From: Rhodobacter aestuarii
Lineage (GTDB): Bacteria; Pseudomonadota; Alphaproteobacteria; Rhodobacterales; Rhodobacteraceae
Direction: 5' to 3'
Length of the DNA stretch: 64,000 nt
Assembly (NCBI RefSeq): GCF_900156655.1
Contig: NZ_FTOG01000005.1
Location: forward strand, 124,001-188,000
Made by a program: the position numbers and the translations under genes. Below, in pieces: positions 54,668 to 61,891 of this stretch; position 1 is the stretch's first letter; each line of letters opens with the position of its first letter. Under the pieces are notes generated by a model. The model was not told the DNA's origin. It ran no database searches and was given only the letters and a program-made list of their open reading frames with translations.

Positions 54668-54869
54668 AGTCGAGTGGTAGTCCGTAAGTCTTTCGGAACT
54701 TCTTCGCGGACTCCATAGAGATGGGGCGCGATGCGCTCGAGTAGCCGTTGTAGGTCTGCTCGGATATGCCGGCTTTCACGGCAAACTCGCGTTTTGAGTA
54801 ATTAAGAAACTCTCTGATCCGTTCAAGGCGAGCGGCTACAGCTTCGCGGCTGTCGTCGTCTTTTAGCAT
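54588..54869 (-). CDS. XRE-family phage repressor
   Basis: 93 residues. LERIREFLNYSKREFAVKAGISEQTYNGYSSASRPISMESAKKFRKTYGLPLDFILFG is a Cro/C1 helix-turn-helix. It has no C-terminal peptidase domain, so cleavage by RecA as for lambda CI is unlikely. GGAGCC-type site before the ATG at 54869. Faces the Cro-like gene at 54978 across repeated operator sites, the usual lysogeny switch layout. Confidence 0.8.
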   Translation of the reverse strand: MLKDDDSREAVAARLERIREFLNYSKREFAVKAGISEQTYNGYSSASRPISMESAKKFRKTYGLPLDFILFGSTGELPMRYLPALQGNGAQQD

Positions 54870-54898
54870 GGCGGAGCCTCTTTCCTCGGTTCCGCCAT

Positions 54899-54980
54899 AA
54901 TTACCACGCAATTCGCGTAAGCCGCGATTGAACGATTGCGTATTGCGCAAACTTCGCAGATTGCGTAGTTTTGCGCAATG
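54899..54980. promoter_or_regulatory. Operator-like array in the lysogeny switch
   Basis: Three related sites between repressor and Cro-like gene: TTACCACGCAATTCGCGTAA (54901-54920), ATTGCGTATTGCGCAA near 54935-54950, and ATTGCG-TAGTTTTG-CGCAAT (54959-54979). The core ATTGCGTA is shared with the 54.25 kb site. Two or three tandem sites here parallel the OR array of lambda. Confidence 0.65.
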
Positions 54981-55307
54981 CGAGAGATTTTCACCATCTG
55001 GCCCACGGTGGCCGACATGGCCCGAGACCTTGGGCAGAAGTACACCACGGTTGTTTCGTGGCGTGATCGCGGAAGTATCCCAGCAAAGTATGATGCTGCC
55101 ATCATCAAGGCCGCCAATAAGCGCGGAAAGCGCGTCACGCCAGACGACCTGTTCAGGGCGCGTGTTGAAATCACCCCGAAGCGTGAGGCCGTCGATTCGG
55201 TTGCTGGCTGTGCTGGCGTTGGCTGCGGATTGTTCCATGGCGAAAACCATGCGGCAGCGCAGCCAACGGGGGAAGGAAAGACAGTTTTCGGGTTGGGCAA
55301 AATATGA
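54978..55307 (+). CDS. Cro-like HTH regulator
   Basis: 109 residues. FTIWPTVADMARDLGQKYTTVVSWRDRGSIPAKYDAAIIKAANKRGKRVTPDDLF is a helix-turn-helix with a YdaS/Cro-like pattern. The ATG lies inside an operator half-site and has no ribosome-binding site, so the message may be leaderless. First gene of the rightward early operon; its stop overlaps the next gene by four bases. Confidence 0.75.
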   Translation: MREIFTIWPTVADMARDLGQKYTTVVSWRDRGSIPAKYDAAIIKAANKRGKRVTPDDLFRARVEITPKREAVDSVAGCAGVGCGLFHGENHAAAQPTGEGKTVFGLGKI

Positions 55308-55765
55308 ACGGCGACATCGAGCAAATCCATCACATCATGCGCAATCTGGTGCGCCGTATCGGCGGGCTGGATGCCTATGCTGCGGCTTTTGAGGCGTTCA
55401 CCGGCAAGCCGCAGGTGATCAGCACGATCAGCAAGAAGATGAGCGGTTCAGCGGAATGGTGGATCAGCGACATGCTGGCGGCGCAGCACGCGCTTGGCAT
55501 CACCACGGTGAGCGACCGGATCGACGGCATGGCCTCGGTCGACGCGGCGCGCCGCACCCGCCGCGCGATCTCGATCCTTGCGAGCGTCAAAGAGATGAGC
55601 CGCGAGTGCAGCGAGGCCGCGATTGCCTCGGTGGAAGCGCATTGCGAGGGCACGATTGAGGCGCATGAAGCCGCGCTGAAGGAGGTTGCCGAGGCCAGAG
55701 AGGTCACTGAGGCCACAGAGCAACTTCTCCGGATCAACCTGGAACTGTTGGAGGCGCGCAAATGA
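55304..55765 (+). CDS. Phage early protein, possible CII-type regulator
   Basis: 153 residues. The N-terminus RNLVRRIGGLDAYAAAFEAFTGKPQVISTISKKMSGSAEW has HTH-like spacing, and the C-terminal half is a long Glu/Ala coiled coil (CEGTIEAHEAALKEVAEAREVTEATEQLLRINLELLEARK). Position directly after the Cro-like gene is where lambdoid phages encode CII. The regulator role is inferred from position. Confidence 0.6.
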   Translation: MNGDIEQIHHIMRNLVRRIGGLDAYAAAFEAFTGKPQVISTISKKMSGSAEWWISDMLAAQHALGITTVSDRIDGMASVDAARRTRRAISILASVKEMSRECSEAAIASVEAHCEGTIEAHEAALKEVAEAREVTEATEQLLRINLELLEARK

Positions 55766-55819
55766 TTGCCGGCGCGGCGGAGCTGAATGCCTGCCGCGCC
55801 TTTTTTTCGGAGGGCTGCA

Positions 55820-56062
55820 ATGGCGCAGGGACGCAAACGCGCAACACCGCTGACCGTGACACGGCGCACCGATTTGCCGGTGGGCGATTGCGTGGCCTCG
55901 GTCTTGGAGGCGGAAGGCGCGGTGCAGGTGATTTGGGGCCGGTTTGGGCCCGCCGATGAACTGGGCGCACTGATGAATGATTTTGCCACCGATCGGATGG
56001 CGGGCGAGCTGCGTGCGCTCGCCGATGTGGTTGAGGCGGCGCAAACGCGGAGGGAAGCGTGA
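55820..56062 (+). CDS. Small phage protein of unknown function
   Basis: 80 residues: a basic start (MAQGRKRATPLTVTRRTDL), then VGDCVASVLEAEGAVQVIWGRFGPADELGALMNDFATDRM. GGAGGG precedes the ATG. Stop overlaps the next gene (TGATG). No family recognised. Confidence 0.55.
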   Translation: MAQGRKRATPLTVTRRTDLPVGDCVASVLEAEGAVQVIWGRFGPADELGALMNDFATDRMAGELRALADVVEAAQTRREA

Positions 56063-57192
56063 TGGATCTGAGCGATATGACTTTGACGGACCTGGTGGGC
56101 TTGCGGACGCGGCTCGATCAGTTGGCTAAGGCGGGGCAATTGCTCGAGGCGATGACGCAAGCCGATGGGCTTGTGATCCGCTTTGACCTGACGCCGGGCG
56201 AGGTTGCGGTGATCACCACGCAATGGCGTATGCCCACCGCGCCGCTCGCCTGCGTTTGTGGCGAGGTGCCGGAATTCGAGCTCATCGATCCGGACACGCC
56301 TCTCTCTGAGATTGAAGATCAAGCCGCGTTCGAGCGGTTTGTTGGGCTGAAGGATGATGCGGTCAAGTCGGGCGCTGGGGCCCCGGCCAAGGCCGAAGTG
56401 GGCGGCGGGGGCGCGCAGGCCGCCCCGCCGCCTGCGCCGATGGACCTCCCTGCCGCCACGTCTCCGGTGGCGGCCGCTGCGGCGGACCCCTTCCCGAACC
56501 CGCCGCAGACCCCGACCGAGGTTGCCCCCGAAGCGACCCCGGTCGGGGGGAAGGTGGGGCTTTGGACCCCAGAAGAAGAGACGCGGGCGCTGCGGATGCG
56601 GCGCGAGGGCTGGACGATTGAGAAGATCGCGGGCGCGCTGAATCGCCCGGTTGGGGGGACGAAACAAAAGTTGACGCGGCTGGCCGCGCGAGAGCAAAAT
56701 ACCAGTGGGCCCGCGATCGCGGGGTCGGTTAAAGGGACGCCGATCTCGAGAAATGGCCCCAAGGGAGGAGTGCCACACGCTGCTCCGGATGCCGCGCCTG
56801 CGGTGTCCAAACCGGCCCCGGACGCGGGCGGGGCCGGGGATTCTTCCAAACCCTCTGGCGGGCGGTTGCAGGTGGCGCCGGTGCGCGCGACTGAGGCCGC
56901 TCCGCGCCCGCTTTGGTGGCGCGAACTTGAGGATCAACTGGCGGCGATCTCTGGCCCGAAATGCGGCTGGACGCCTGAAGAGGATCTGGCGCTCGTTGAA
57001 GGCATTGCGCTGGGTCAGCCGGCGGAGCTCACCGCCGATCAATGCGGCCATGCGGTGAAGGATTGCCGCGCGCGGTTCATTGGCATGACGCCCGATGCGG
57101 TGGACCGCAAGGGGAACCGCCGCGTCACGCCAGACATGCAAGCGCAGCTTTTGCAGGTGCTGCGCGCGCGGGCCGAAGCCGGCGCGGAATAA
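56062..57192 (+). CDS. Phage protein with two SANT/Myb-like motifs
   Basis: 376 residues. The N-terminal ~95 are an acidic alpha/beta region. A Pro/Ala-rich linker follows, then LWTPEEETRALRMRREGWTIEKIAGALNRPVGGTKQKLTRL (about 167-208), a second linker, and CGWTPEEDLALVEGIALGQPAELTADQCGHAVKDCRARF (about 296-335). Both W-T-x-E-E motifs with a following helix resemble SANT/Myb or GcrA-like DNA-binding units. DNA binding is inferred; no known phage protein is claimed as homolog. ATG at 56062 preferred over the GTG one codon earlier. Confidence 0.6.
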   Translation: MDLSDMTLTDLVGLRTRLDQLAKAGQLLEAMTQADGLVIRFDLTPGEVAVITTQWRMPTAPLACVCGEVPEFELIDPDTPLSEIEDQAAFERFVGLKDDAVKSGAGAPAKAEVGGGGAQAAPPPAPMDLPAATSPVAAAAADPFPNPPQTPTEVAPEATPVGGKVGLWTPEEETRALRMRREGWTIEKIAGALNRPVGGTKQKLTRLAAREQNTSGPAIAGSVKGTPISRNGPKGGVPHAAPDAAPAVSKPAPDAGGAGDSSKPSGGRLQVAPVRATEAAPRPLWWRELEDQLAAISGPKCGWTPEEDLALVEGIALGQPAELTADQCGHAVKDCRARFIGMTPDAVDRKGNRRVTPDMQAQLLQVLRARAEAGAE

Positions 57193-57204
57193 GGCGGGGT
57201 AGAC

Positions 57205-57699
57205 ATGCACGCCGCTTGCCCGCGTCCTCCGCTTGATTGGGCCGAGATCTTGACGCCGAACGGGCCGTTCTCGCCCTTGGTGCATCTGCGCGCGACGCCT
57301 GAGGTGGTGGCGCAGCACGCGGCGGGGCTTGCCTATCTGGCCACGCCTTACACGCGCAAGGTGATGCTCAATGGGCGGTGGAATTACGATAAATCGGTGA
57401 CGCTGTCGCTGCTTGCCGCGCGGGAGGGGCTGCGTCTCGCGCGGGTTGGCGTGACGGCGGTTTCGCCGATCGTGCAGGCGGCGGAAGGGCTGCATGCGCA
57501 GGCGGGGGCGCCCGGGCCGAAGGTCAATCCGCTTGATCGTGTGTTTTGGACCGCGTGGTGCCGGCCGATGTTTGCGGCGGCCCGCCTGGTGGTGGTGCCC
57601 GCGATCCCGGGCTGGGACGAGTCCGAGGGCGTCTTTGCCGAAGTGACGGAGGCGGTGCGCCGCAACATGCCTGTCTTTATCTATGGGGGGAACACATGA
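57205..57699 (+). CDS. DUF1937 family protein
   Basis: 164 residues. LAYLATPYTRKVMLNGRWNYDKSVTLSLLAAREGLRLARVGVTAVSPIVQA and a later GWDESEGVFAEVTEAVRRNMPVFIY match DUF1937, a nucleoside-deoxyribosyltransferase-like Rossmann fold found in phages. Possibly acts on nucleotides; activity not established. Overlaps the next gene by four bases. Confidence 0.72.
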   Translation: MHAACPRPPLDWAEILTPNGPFSPLVHLRATPEVVAQHAAGLAYLATPYTRKVMLNGRWNYDKSVTLSLLAAREGLRLARVGVTAVSPIVQAAEGLHAQAGAPGPKVNPLDRVFWTAWCRPMFAAARLVVVPAIPGWDESEGVFAEVTEAVRRNMPVFIYGGNT

Positions 57700-58175
57700 G
57701 CGCCGATCCGGGTCTGAGGGCGGTGATCCAGTCGTTTTTGGCGATGTGTGGCCCTGTCAGCGCGGAGGATGTGGCGCTTTGGGAGGCGGCTTTGGCGGCG
57801 TGCGATTGCACGGCGGGTGAGGCGGTGAAGGCCTTTGGGGGCTATCTTGCGATGACGGGGGCGCGGCCGGCGCCGATCACCATTGTGACCTTTATCCATG
57901 CCGAGCGCGGCGCGGGCTCGATGCGCGCGATTGCGCTGCGGGTGGCGACGCGGCGCGGGCTGACGCTTGAGGCGCTTTGGGGGACGTGCCGGGACGCGGC
58001 GCTGGTCGATGCCCGCGCCGAGGTGGCAGGGCGCATGCGCGCGGCGGGCTATGATGTGGCGCGGATCGCGCGGTTTTTGCGCCGCGACCGCAGCACGGTG
58101 AGCCATCTTCTTCAGCGCGGCGCGCAGGATCTGACGGGCCCCTCTGCCGATCGTGAGGTGGTGCGATGCGGTTGA
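57696..58175 (+). CDS. Orphan DnaA-domain-IV-like HTH protein
   Basis: 159 residues. The N-terminal ~85 are helical and unrecognised. The C-terminal AIALRVATRRGLTLEALWGTCRDAALVDARAEVAGRMRAAGYDVARIARFLRRDRSTVSHLLQ resembles the DnaA origin-binding domain, including the RDRSTV counterpart of the DnaA R-D-H-S-T-V signature. No AAA+ domain. Coupled to the DUF1937 gene before and the gene at 58166 after; the repeat cluster at 58.8 kb may be its target. Confidence 0.68.
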   Translation: MSADPGLRAVIQSFLAMCGPVSAEDVALWEAALAACDCTAGEAVKAFGGYLAMTGARPAPITIVTFIHAERGAGSMRAIALRVATRRGLTLEALWGTCRDAALVDARAEVAGRMRAAGYDVARIARFLRRDRSTVSHLLQRGAQDLTGPSADREVVRCG

Positions 58176-58771
58176 CGGCGGTGGCGGGCAAAGAGGTCCA
58201 GCTGGAACATTATCCGATTGGCCGGGAAGAGCGGCTTGATGCGCATGCTTTTGTGAAGTGGCATTACCATCGCTGGCTTTCCTCGCGCAGCTTTCGGCTG
58301 GCCAGCTGGGAAGCGCAGGGCATGATGCGGGCGCTTTTTGACATGTGCCAGACCGAAAGCCCGATTGGCACATTGCCCAATGATGATGACGAATTGGCGG
58401 TGATGCTGCGGGTGGATCGGCGCCGCGTGCAGGAGTTGCGCACGCAGGAATTTGGCCCGCTGCGGGGCTGGCAGCTGTGCCTGTGCGACGATGAAGTGCG
58501 GCTGATGCATCCGGTGGTGCTTGAACAGGTGCGCGATGCGCTGGCGCGGCGCGATGCGCGCGAGCTCTCGCGGGAGGCGGCGGCGGAGCGCAAGCGGCGC
58601 GAGCGGCTGCGCCAGGGGCTGATGGATTTGGGTCTTACAGAAGGGGTGGTGTCGGATGATCTGCTGATCGAGCGGATGGATGCTTGGATGCTCGCCAATG
58701 TGCGCGGGCGGCGGGCGGCGCATTCTTACGCGGCGGCTTTGCTGCATGCCAAGAAGGAGCGCTGGCTTTGA
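58166..58771 (+). CDS. Phage protein near origin, possible replication protein
   Basis: 201 residues. DAHAFVKWHYHRWLSSRSFRLASWEAQGMMRALFDMCQTESPIGTLPNDDDELAVMLRVDRRRVQELR has the layout of DUF1376-like replication-associated proteins (small winged-helix with GTLPNDDxxLA). A basic helix RDARELSREAAAERKRRERLRQG follows. Role in replication is inferred. Starts 10 bases inside the previous gene. Confidence 0.6.
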   Translation: MRLTAVAGKEVQLEHYPIGREERLDAHAFVKWHYHRWLSSRSFRLASWEAQGMMRALFDMCQTESPIGTLPNDDDELAVMLRVDRRRVQELRTQEFGPLRGWQLCLCDDEVRLMHPVVLEQVRDALARRDARELSREAAAERKRRERLRQGLMDLGLTEGVVSDDLLIERMDAWMLANVRGRRAAHSYAAALLHAKKERWL

Positions 58772-58773
58772 GG

Positions 58774-58893
58774 CTGTGACTGTCCTGTGACTGTCCGCGA
58801 GTGTCACGCGTGACAGTTTGTGACTGTCACGGACAGTTTGTGACAGTTCTGCACAGAGTAGAGAAGACAAGAGAAGATAAGACAAGACAGACG
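58774..58893. repeat. Clustered direct and inverted repeats, possible phage origin
   Basis: CTGTGACTGTCC twice in tandem (58774-58785, 58785-58796), the perfect palindrome TGTCACGCGTGACA (58802-58815), GTGACTGTCAC (58820-58830), and GACAGTTTGTGAC twice (58812-58824, 58832-58844). Then comes a purine-only-like tract AGAGAAGACAAGAGAAGATAAG (split across 58857-58893). Iteron-like arrangement beside replication-type genes suggests an origin. Confidence 0.55.
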
Positions 58894-58950
58894 CTTACGT
58901 GACGCAGGGCGGGCCAAGCGGTGCCGTGGGATGCTGAGAAAGGAGGCAAA

Positions 58951-59535
58951 ATGGATAGCGCAGAGCAGTTGGCGGGGGCACGCCGTGTGAAGGATTTGCT
59001 GATCGCGCCGCTTGAGCGGCGCGGGCTGGCAAAGCCTGTGAGCCTGACGCGGGCGCAATATGAGGCGATGGTTGAGGATCTGTGCGAGCGGCTCGCCTAT
59101 ATGAGCCCGCAAAGCTTGGCGGCGCTTGAAGAGCAGGTGGCGGCGGCGCCAGCGGGCAAGGACAAGGACCGGCTGCCGATTGCCAATATGATCTTGGAAT
59201 GGGCGGCACAGATCCAGCCGCCCGAAGACAGTGCCTCGCCCTTGATGCGGGCGGTCTTCTCGCATGCTTTGGGGCTGGGGGCGATTGCCGAGGGCTGGGG
59301 GCCGGAACTGTTGGCGGATCTGCGCAAGAACCGGCGCTGGCCCACGCCCTTTGTGGTGAAGGGGCTGCGCGAGGCCGGGGCGGAGGCGCTGCGGCGGTTG
59401 ACGATCTTGGAAGAGCGGATGGCGACGGGGCGGGAGCAACCGCCTGAGGCGCTGCGCTGGCGGGAGTTGCGCAAGATGGCGGAGGCGAAGTGCCGCGATA
59501 TTGCCGCCATGGCGCGCCATGAAGGGGCGGCGTGA
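58951..59535 (+). CDS. Phage protein of unknown function
   Basis: 194 residues, helical and charged. RRVKDLLIAPLERRGLAKPVSLTRAQYEAMVEDLCERLAYMSPQSLAALEEQV, then RWPTPFVVKGLREAGAEALRRLTILEERM. AAGGAGG four bases before the ATG. No family recognised. Stop overlaps the following gene (TGATG). Confidence 0.6.
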   Translation: MDSAEQLAGARRVKDLLIAPLERRGLAKPVSLTRAQYEAMVEDLCERLAYMSPQSLAALEEQVAAAPAGKDKDRLPIANMILEWAAQIQPPEDSASPLMRAVFSHALGLGAIAEGWGPELLADLRKNRRWPTPFVVKGLREAGAEALRRLTILEERMATGREQPPEALRWRELRKMAEAKCRDIAAMARHEGAA

Positions 59536-60293
59536 TGGCGATCGAGACGAACGGGGCGGAATTTGAGGCGGCGGTGGCGCGGGCGGTGGCGGCAAAGCGG
59601 GCGACGGTGACGCAGCTCGCGCGGATCTTTGGCCTGCCCGAGCCCTTCACCACGGATGAAGATCGGGTGGCGCGGCGCAAGGCAGCGGCTGCGGTGCCGG
59701 CAAGCTGTGGGCCTGAGATCATCGCAGCGCCTGCGCGCGGGGCGACGGTGCGCTTTGCGCCGATTGCGGTGACGCCGAAGGGGGCGGAGGGGTTTGAGGT
59801 CACGCATGTGGGCTACCGGGGCCGGGATGCGGCGCGGGCGGCGGATGCGTTTGACGTGATGGAACGGCAAGCCAAGCGCAAGCGGGGCGAGGCGTATCAA
59901 CCGCTTTTTACCGCGCGGCAGGTGGCGGCGGGGCGGCGCTATGCGGATCTGGTGGAACGGCATGGCGCGGTGGGGATGCGCTGTGCCTCGGTTGAGGCGC
60001 TGGCGGCCGGATCTGGCGGCGGATCGGGCAGCGGGGACTACCTCGATGCGGTGATTCACGAGGGGCGGGTAATTGCGGCAATGGAACGGGCGATTGGGGC
60101 AGGGGTGGCGCTGGCTCCAAGGCGTGCCTCAGCCAAAGGGCGTGTGATCACCTGCCTTGATTTGGTGCAGCTGGTGACACTGCGTGGCATGACAATCTCT
60201 CAATGTTTAAAGGCACGTGGATGGTCCGTGAACCGGCTGAACTGGGACGTGCTGCATGCGCAGTTGGGGCGGGCACTCGATCGAATGGCGTGA
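59535..60293 (+). CDS. Phage protein upstream of late genes, possible late regulator
   Basis: 252 residues. An N-terminal region with TQLARIFGLPEPFTTDEDR; the C-terminal half LFTARQVAAGRRYADLVERHG...VITCLDLVQLVTLRGMTISQCLKARGWSVNRLNWDVLHAQLGRALDRMA ends in an HTH-like stretch. Position between early and packaging genes is where late-gene activators (RinA/ArpU-type) lie; this is inferred. Start at ATG 59535. Confidence 0.55.
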   Translation: MAIETNGAEFEAAVARAVAAKRATVTQLARIFGLPEPFTTDEDRVARRKAAAAVPASCGPEIIAAPARGATVRFAPIAVTPKGAEGFEVTHVGYRGRDAARAADAFDVMERQAKRKRGEAYQPLFTARQVAAGRRYADLVERHGAVGMRCASVEALAAGSGGGSGSGDYLDAVIHEGRVIAAMERAIGAGVALAPRRASAKGRVITCLDLVQLVTLRGMTISQCLKARGWSVNRLNWDVLHAQLGRALDRMA

Positions 60294-60401
60294 AGCTGAA
60301 CAAAGGGGCTTGACGCTTAAACAATCCGGATGCACAGTCCTTGGCATCATCTATAGCTGTGCCTCGGGGAAACCCGGGGCACTTTGCGTTTGGGGGGACA
60401 G

Positions 60402-61103
60402 GTGGCGAAGAACGCGTTCACCCTCGACGATCAGGCGCTGTTTCGACAGCTGACCAATCTGGAGCGCGCACAGCTGCCTTTTGCGGGGGCGCGGGCGCTC
60501 AATGACACGGCGGCGGATGCGCTCAAGCACATGCAAGACCGCATGGAGGTGGTGTTTGATCGCCCGACGCGCTGGACCAAGAACGCGTTCATGGTCTGGC
60601 GGGCGAAGACGTCGAACCTTGAGGCACAGGTGAAAGAGCGTCCCTCGATGGGGCGGCGTCACTATCTCAAGGTGCAAGAGGCCGGTGGGCAGCGCCCGAG
60701 CACGGGCGTCGAGGGGCTTTTGAAAACGCATCTGGCCTATGATGGGATCATTGCGGCGGTTGTGCCGGCGGCGAAGGCGCGGCTGGACAGTTACGGCAAC
60801 TGGTCGAGCGGCGAGCGCAACCAAGTGCTTTCGGCGCTTTCGGCGCAACGCGACAGGACGGCGAACACGACGAAGGCTTCAGGGAAGCGGGCGAAGGCGC
60901 GGGCGAGCTACTTCGTTGAGGGCACGGGCATCTATCGGCGCAAGGCCGATGGCGAGGTCAACCGCGTGCTGCATATCCTCGATGCGCTGCCGAGTTATTC
61001 GCCGCAGCTTGGCTTTTATGAGGGCGTGGCGGAGATCTGGCGGTACCGGCTGCCGGTGCATCTCGATCGGCGGCTCGCCGAGGCGGTTCGGACGGCCCGA
61101 TAG
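60402..61103 (+). CDS. Phage protein of unknown function before terminase
   Basis: 233 residues. FRQLTNLERAQLPFAGARALNDTAADALKHMQDRMEVVFDRPTRWTKNAFMVWRAKTSNLEAQV, then VEGTGIYRRKADGEVNRVLHILDALPSYSPQLGFYEG. The ALNDTA segment recalls some tail-completion proteins, but I cannot place it. Start taken at GTG 60402 with GGGGGGACAG upstream; TTG 60384 is the alternative. Confidence 0.55.
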   Translation: MAKNAFTLDDQALFRQLTNLERAQLPFAGARALNDTAADALKHMQDRMEVVFDRPTRWTKNAFMVWRAKTSNLEAQVKERPSMGRRHYLKVQEAGGQRPSTGVEGLLKTHLAYDGIIAAVVPAAKARLDSYGNWSSGERNQVLSALSAQRDRTANTTKASGKRAKARASYFVEGTGIYRRKADGEVNRVLHILDALPSYSPQLGFYEGVAEIWRYRLPVHLDRRLAEAVRTAR

Positions 61104-61168
61104 GGGGTTTGGGTCCTTCCTGGGCCCCCGGGCCGCACGGGTAATTCGCACCCCGATGGTTTTGTGCC

Positions 61169-61230
61169 GCTTAACATCGGAGGAAGCCTTAACGAGGGCG
61201 GCTTAACACACCTCTGAAAGGGGGCTTAAC
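61169..61230. repeat. Four GCTTAAC-type repeats upstream of terminase
   Basis: CGCTTAAC (to 61175), GCCTTAAC (61186-61193), GGCTTAAC (to 61207) and GGCTTAAC (to 61230), at 18-, 14- and 23-base spacings, just before the small terminase gene. Candidate terminase-binding (cosB/pac) elements. Confidence 0.5.
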
Positions 61231-61243
61231 GGAAGGGGTGGGG

Positions 61244-61891
61244 ATGCATTTGAGCGGGGCGCAACTTGCGGCCGAACTTGGGCTGTCGCGGGCGCGGGTG
61301 TCGCAGCTTGTGTCGGAAGGCAAGCTCGATGGCTGCTTTACCGGCGCGGGGCGCGATCGGCGGTTCGATCTGACGAAGGCGAAGATCGCGCTGCGCCAGC
61401 GTCTCGATCCGGGGCAGATGCTCGGCAATGGCGCCGCGACGAAGAAGGCGCTGCGCGCAGAGACGGGGAGCACGCCTGAAGCGGAACTCGACTTTGATGC
61501 GCCCGCGCCACGCAAAGCCGCGGGGCCGGTGCGGGACGGGGTTTTGCCGCCGAATGATCCGGACCGCTATGAGCTCGCGAAGATTGAAAGCGCCGAACAA
61601 GATGCCAGGCGCAAGCGGCGCGACAATGAACGCGATGAGGGCAAATGGGTTTTGGCGGAGGCGGCGGAGCGGGAGGCGGCCCGGCTTCTTGCGCGCGAGG
61701 TGGGCCAGTTTGAAGTGGCGCTGCGCGATGCGGCGCGGGCTTTGGCCGATGCGTTCAGCCTCGATGCCCGGGAGGTGCGCCGGCTTCTCTTGACCCAATG
61801 GCGCACGCATCGCGGCGATCGCGCCGAGGCGCTGGCGGCGGAAGCTGAGGGCGTGCCGATGACCGAAGCCGAGCGTGACGCGAGCGTCTGA
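61244..61891 (+). CDS. Terminase small subunit (Nu1-like)
   Basis: 215 residues. N-terminal HTH LSGAQLAAELGLSRARVSQLVSEGKLDG followed by GRDRRFDLTKAKIALRQRLDPGQ, the winged-helix pattern of Nu1-type packaging proteins. Later YELAKIESAEQDARRKRRDNERDEGKWVLAEAAEREAARLLAREV is a long helix for binding the large subunit. Start at ATG 61244. Overlaps the large terminase start by one base. Confidence 0.82.
   Translation: MHLSGAQLAAELGLSRARVSQLVSEGKLDGCFTGAGRDRRFDLTKAKIALRQRLDPGQMLGNGAATKKALRAETGSTPEAELDFDAPAPRKAAGPVRDGVLPPNDPDRYELAKIESAEQDARRKRRDNERDEGKWVLAEAAEREAARLLAREVGQFEVALRDAARALADAFSLDAREVRRLLLTQWRTHRGDRAEALAAEAEGVPMTEAERDASV

Noticed and set aside
54588-55250. Longer reading of the phage repressor starting at 55250
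   Set aside because: It would run through the operator region and the Cro-like gene; the HTH domain begins just after the ATG at 54869.
55375-57495. A 706-codon minus-strand frame in the prophage
   Set aside because: Arg/Pro-rich low-quality translation opposite several plus-strand genes with ribosome sites and start/stop overlaps.
58774-58893. CRISPR array
   Set aside because: Repeats are short, overlapping and inverted, without uniform spacers.
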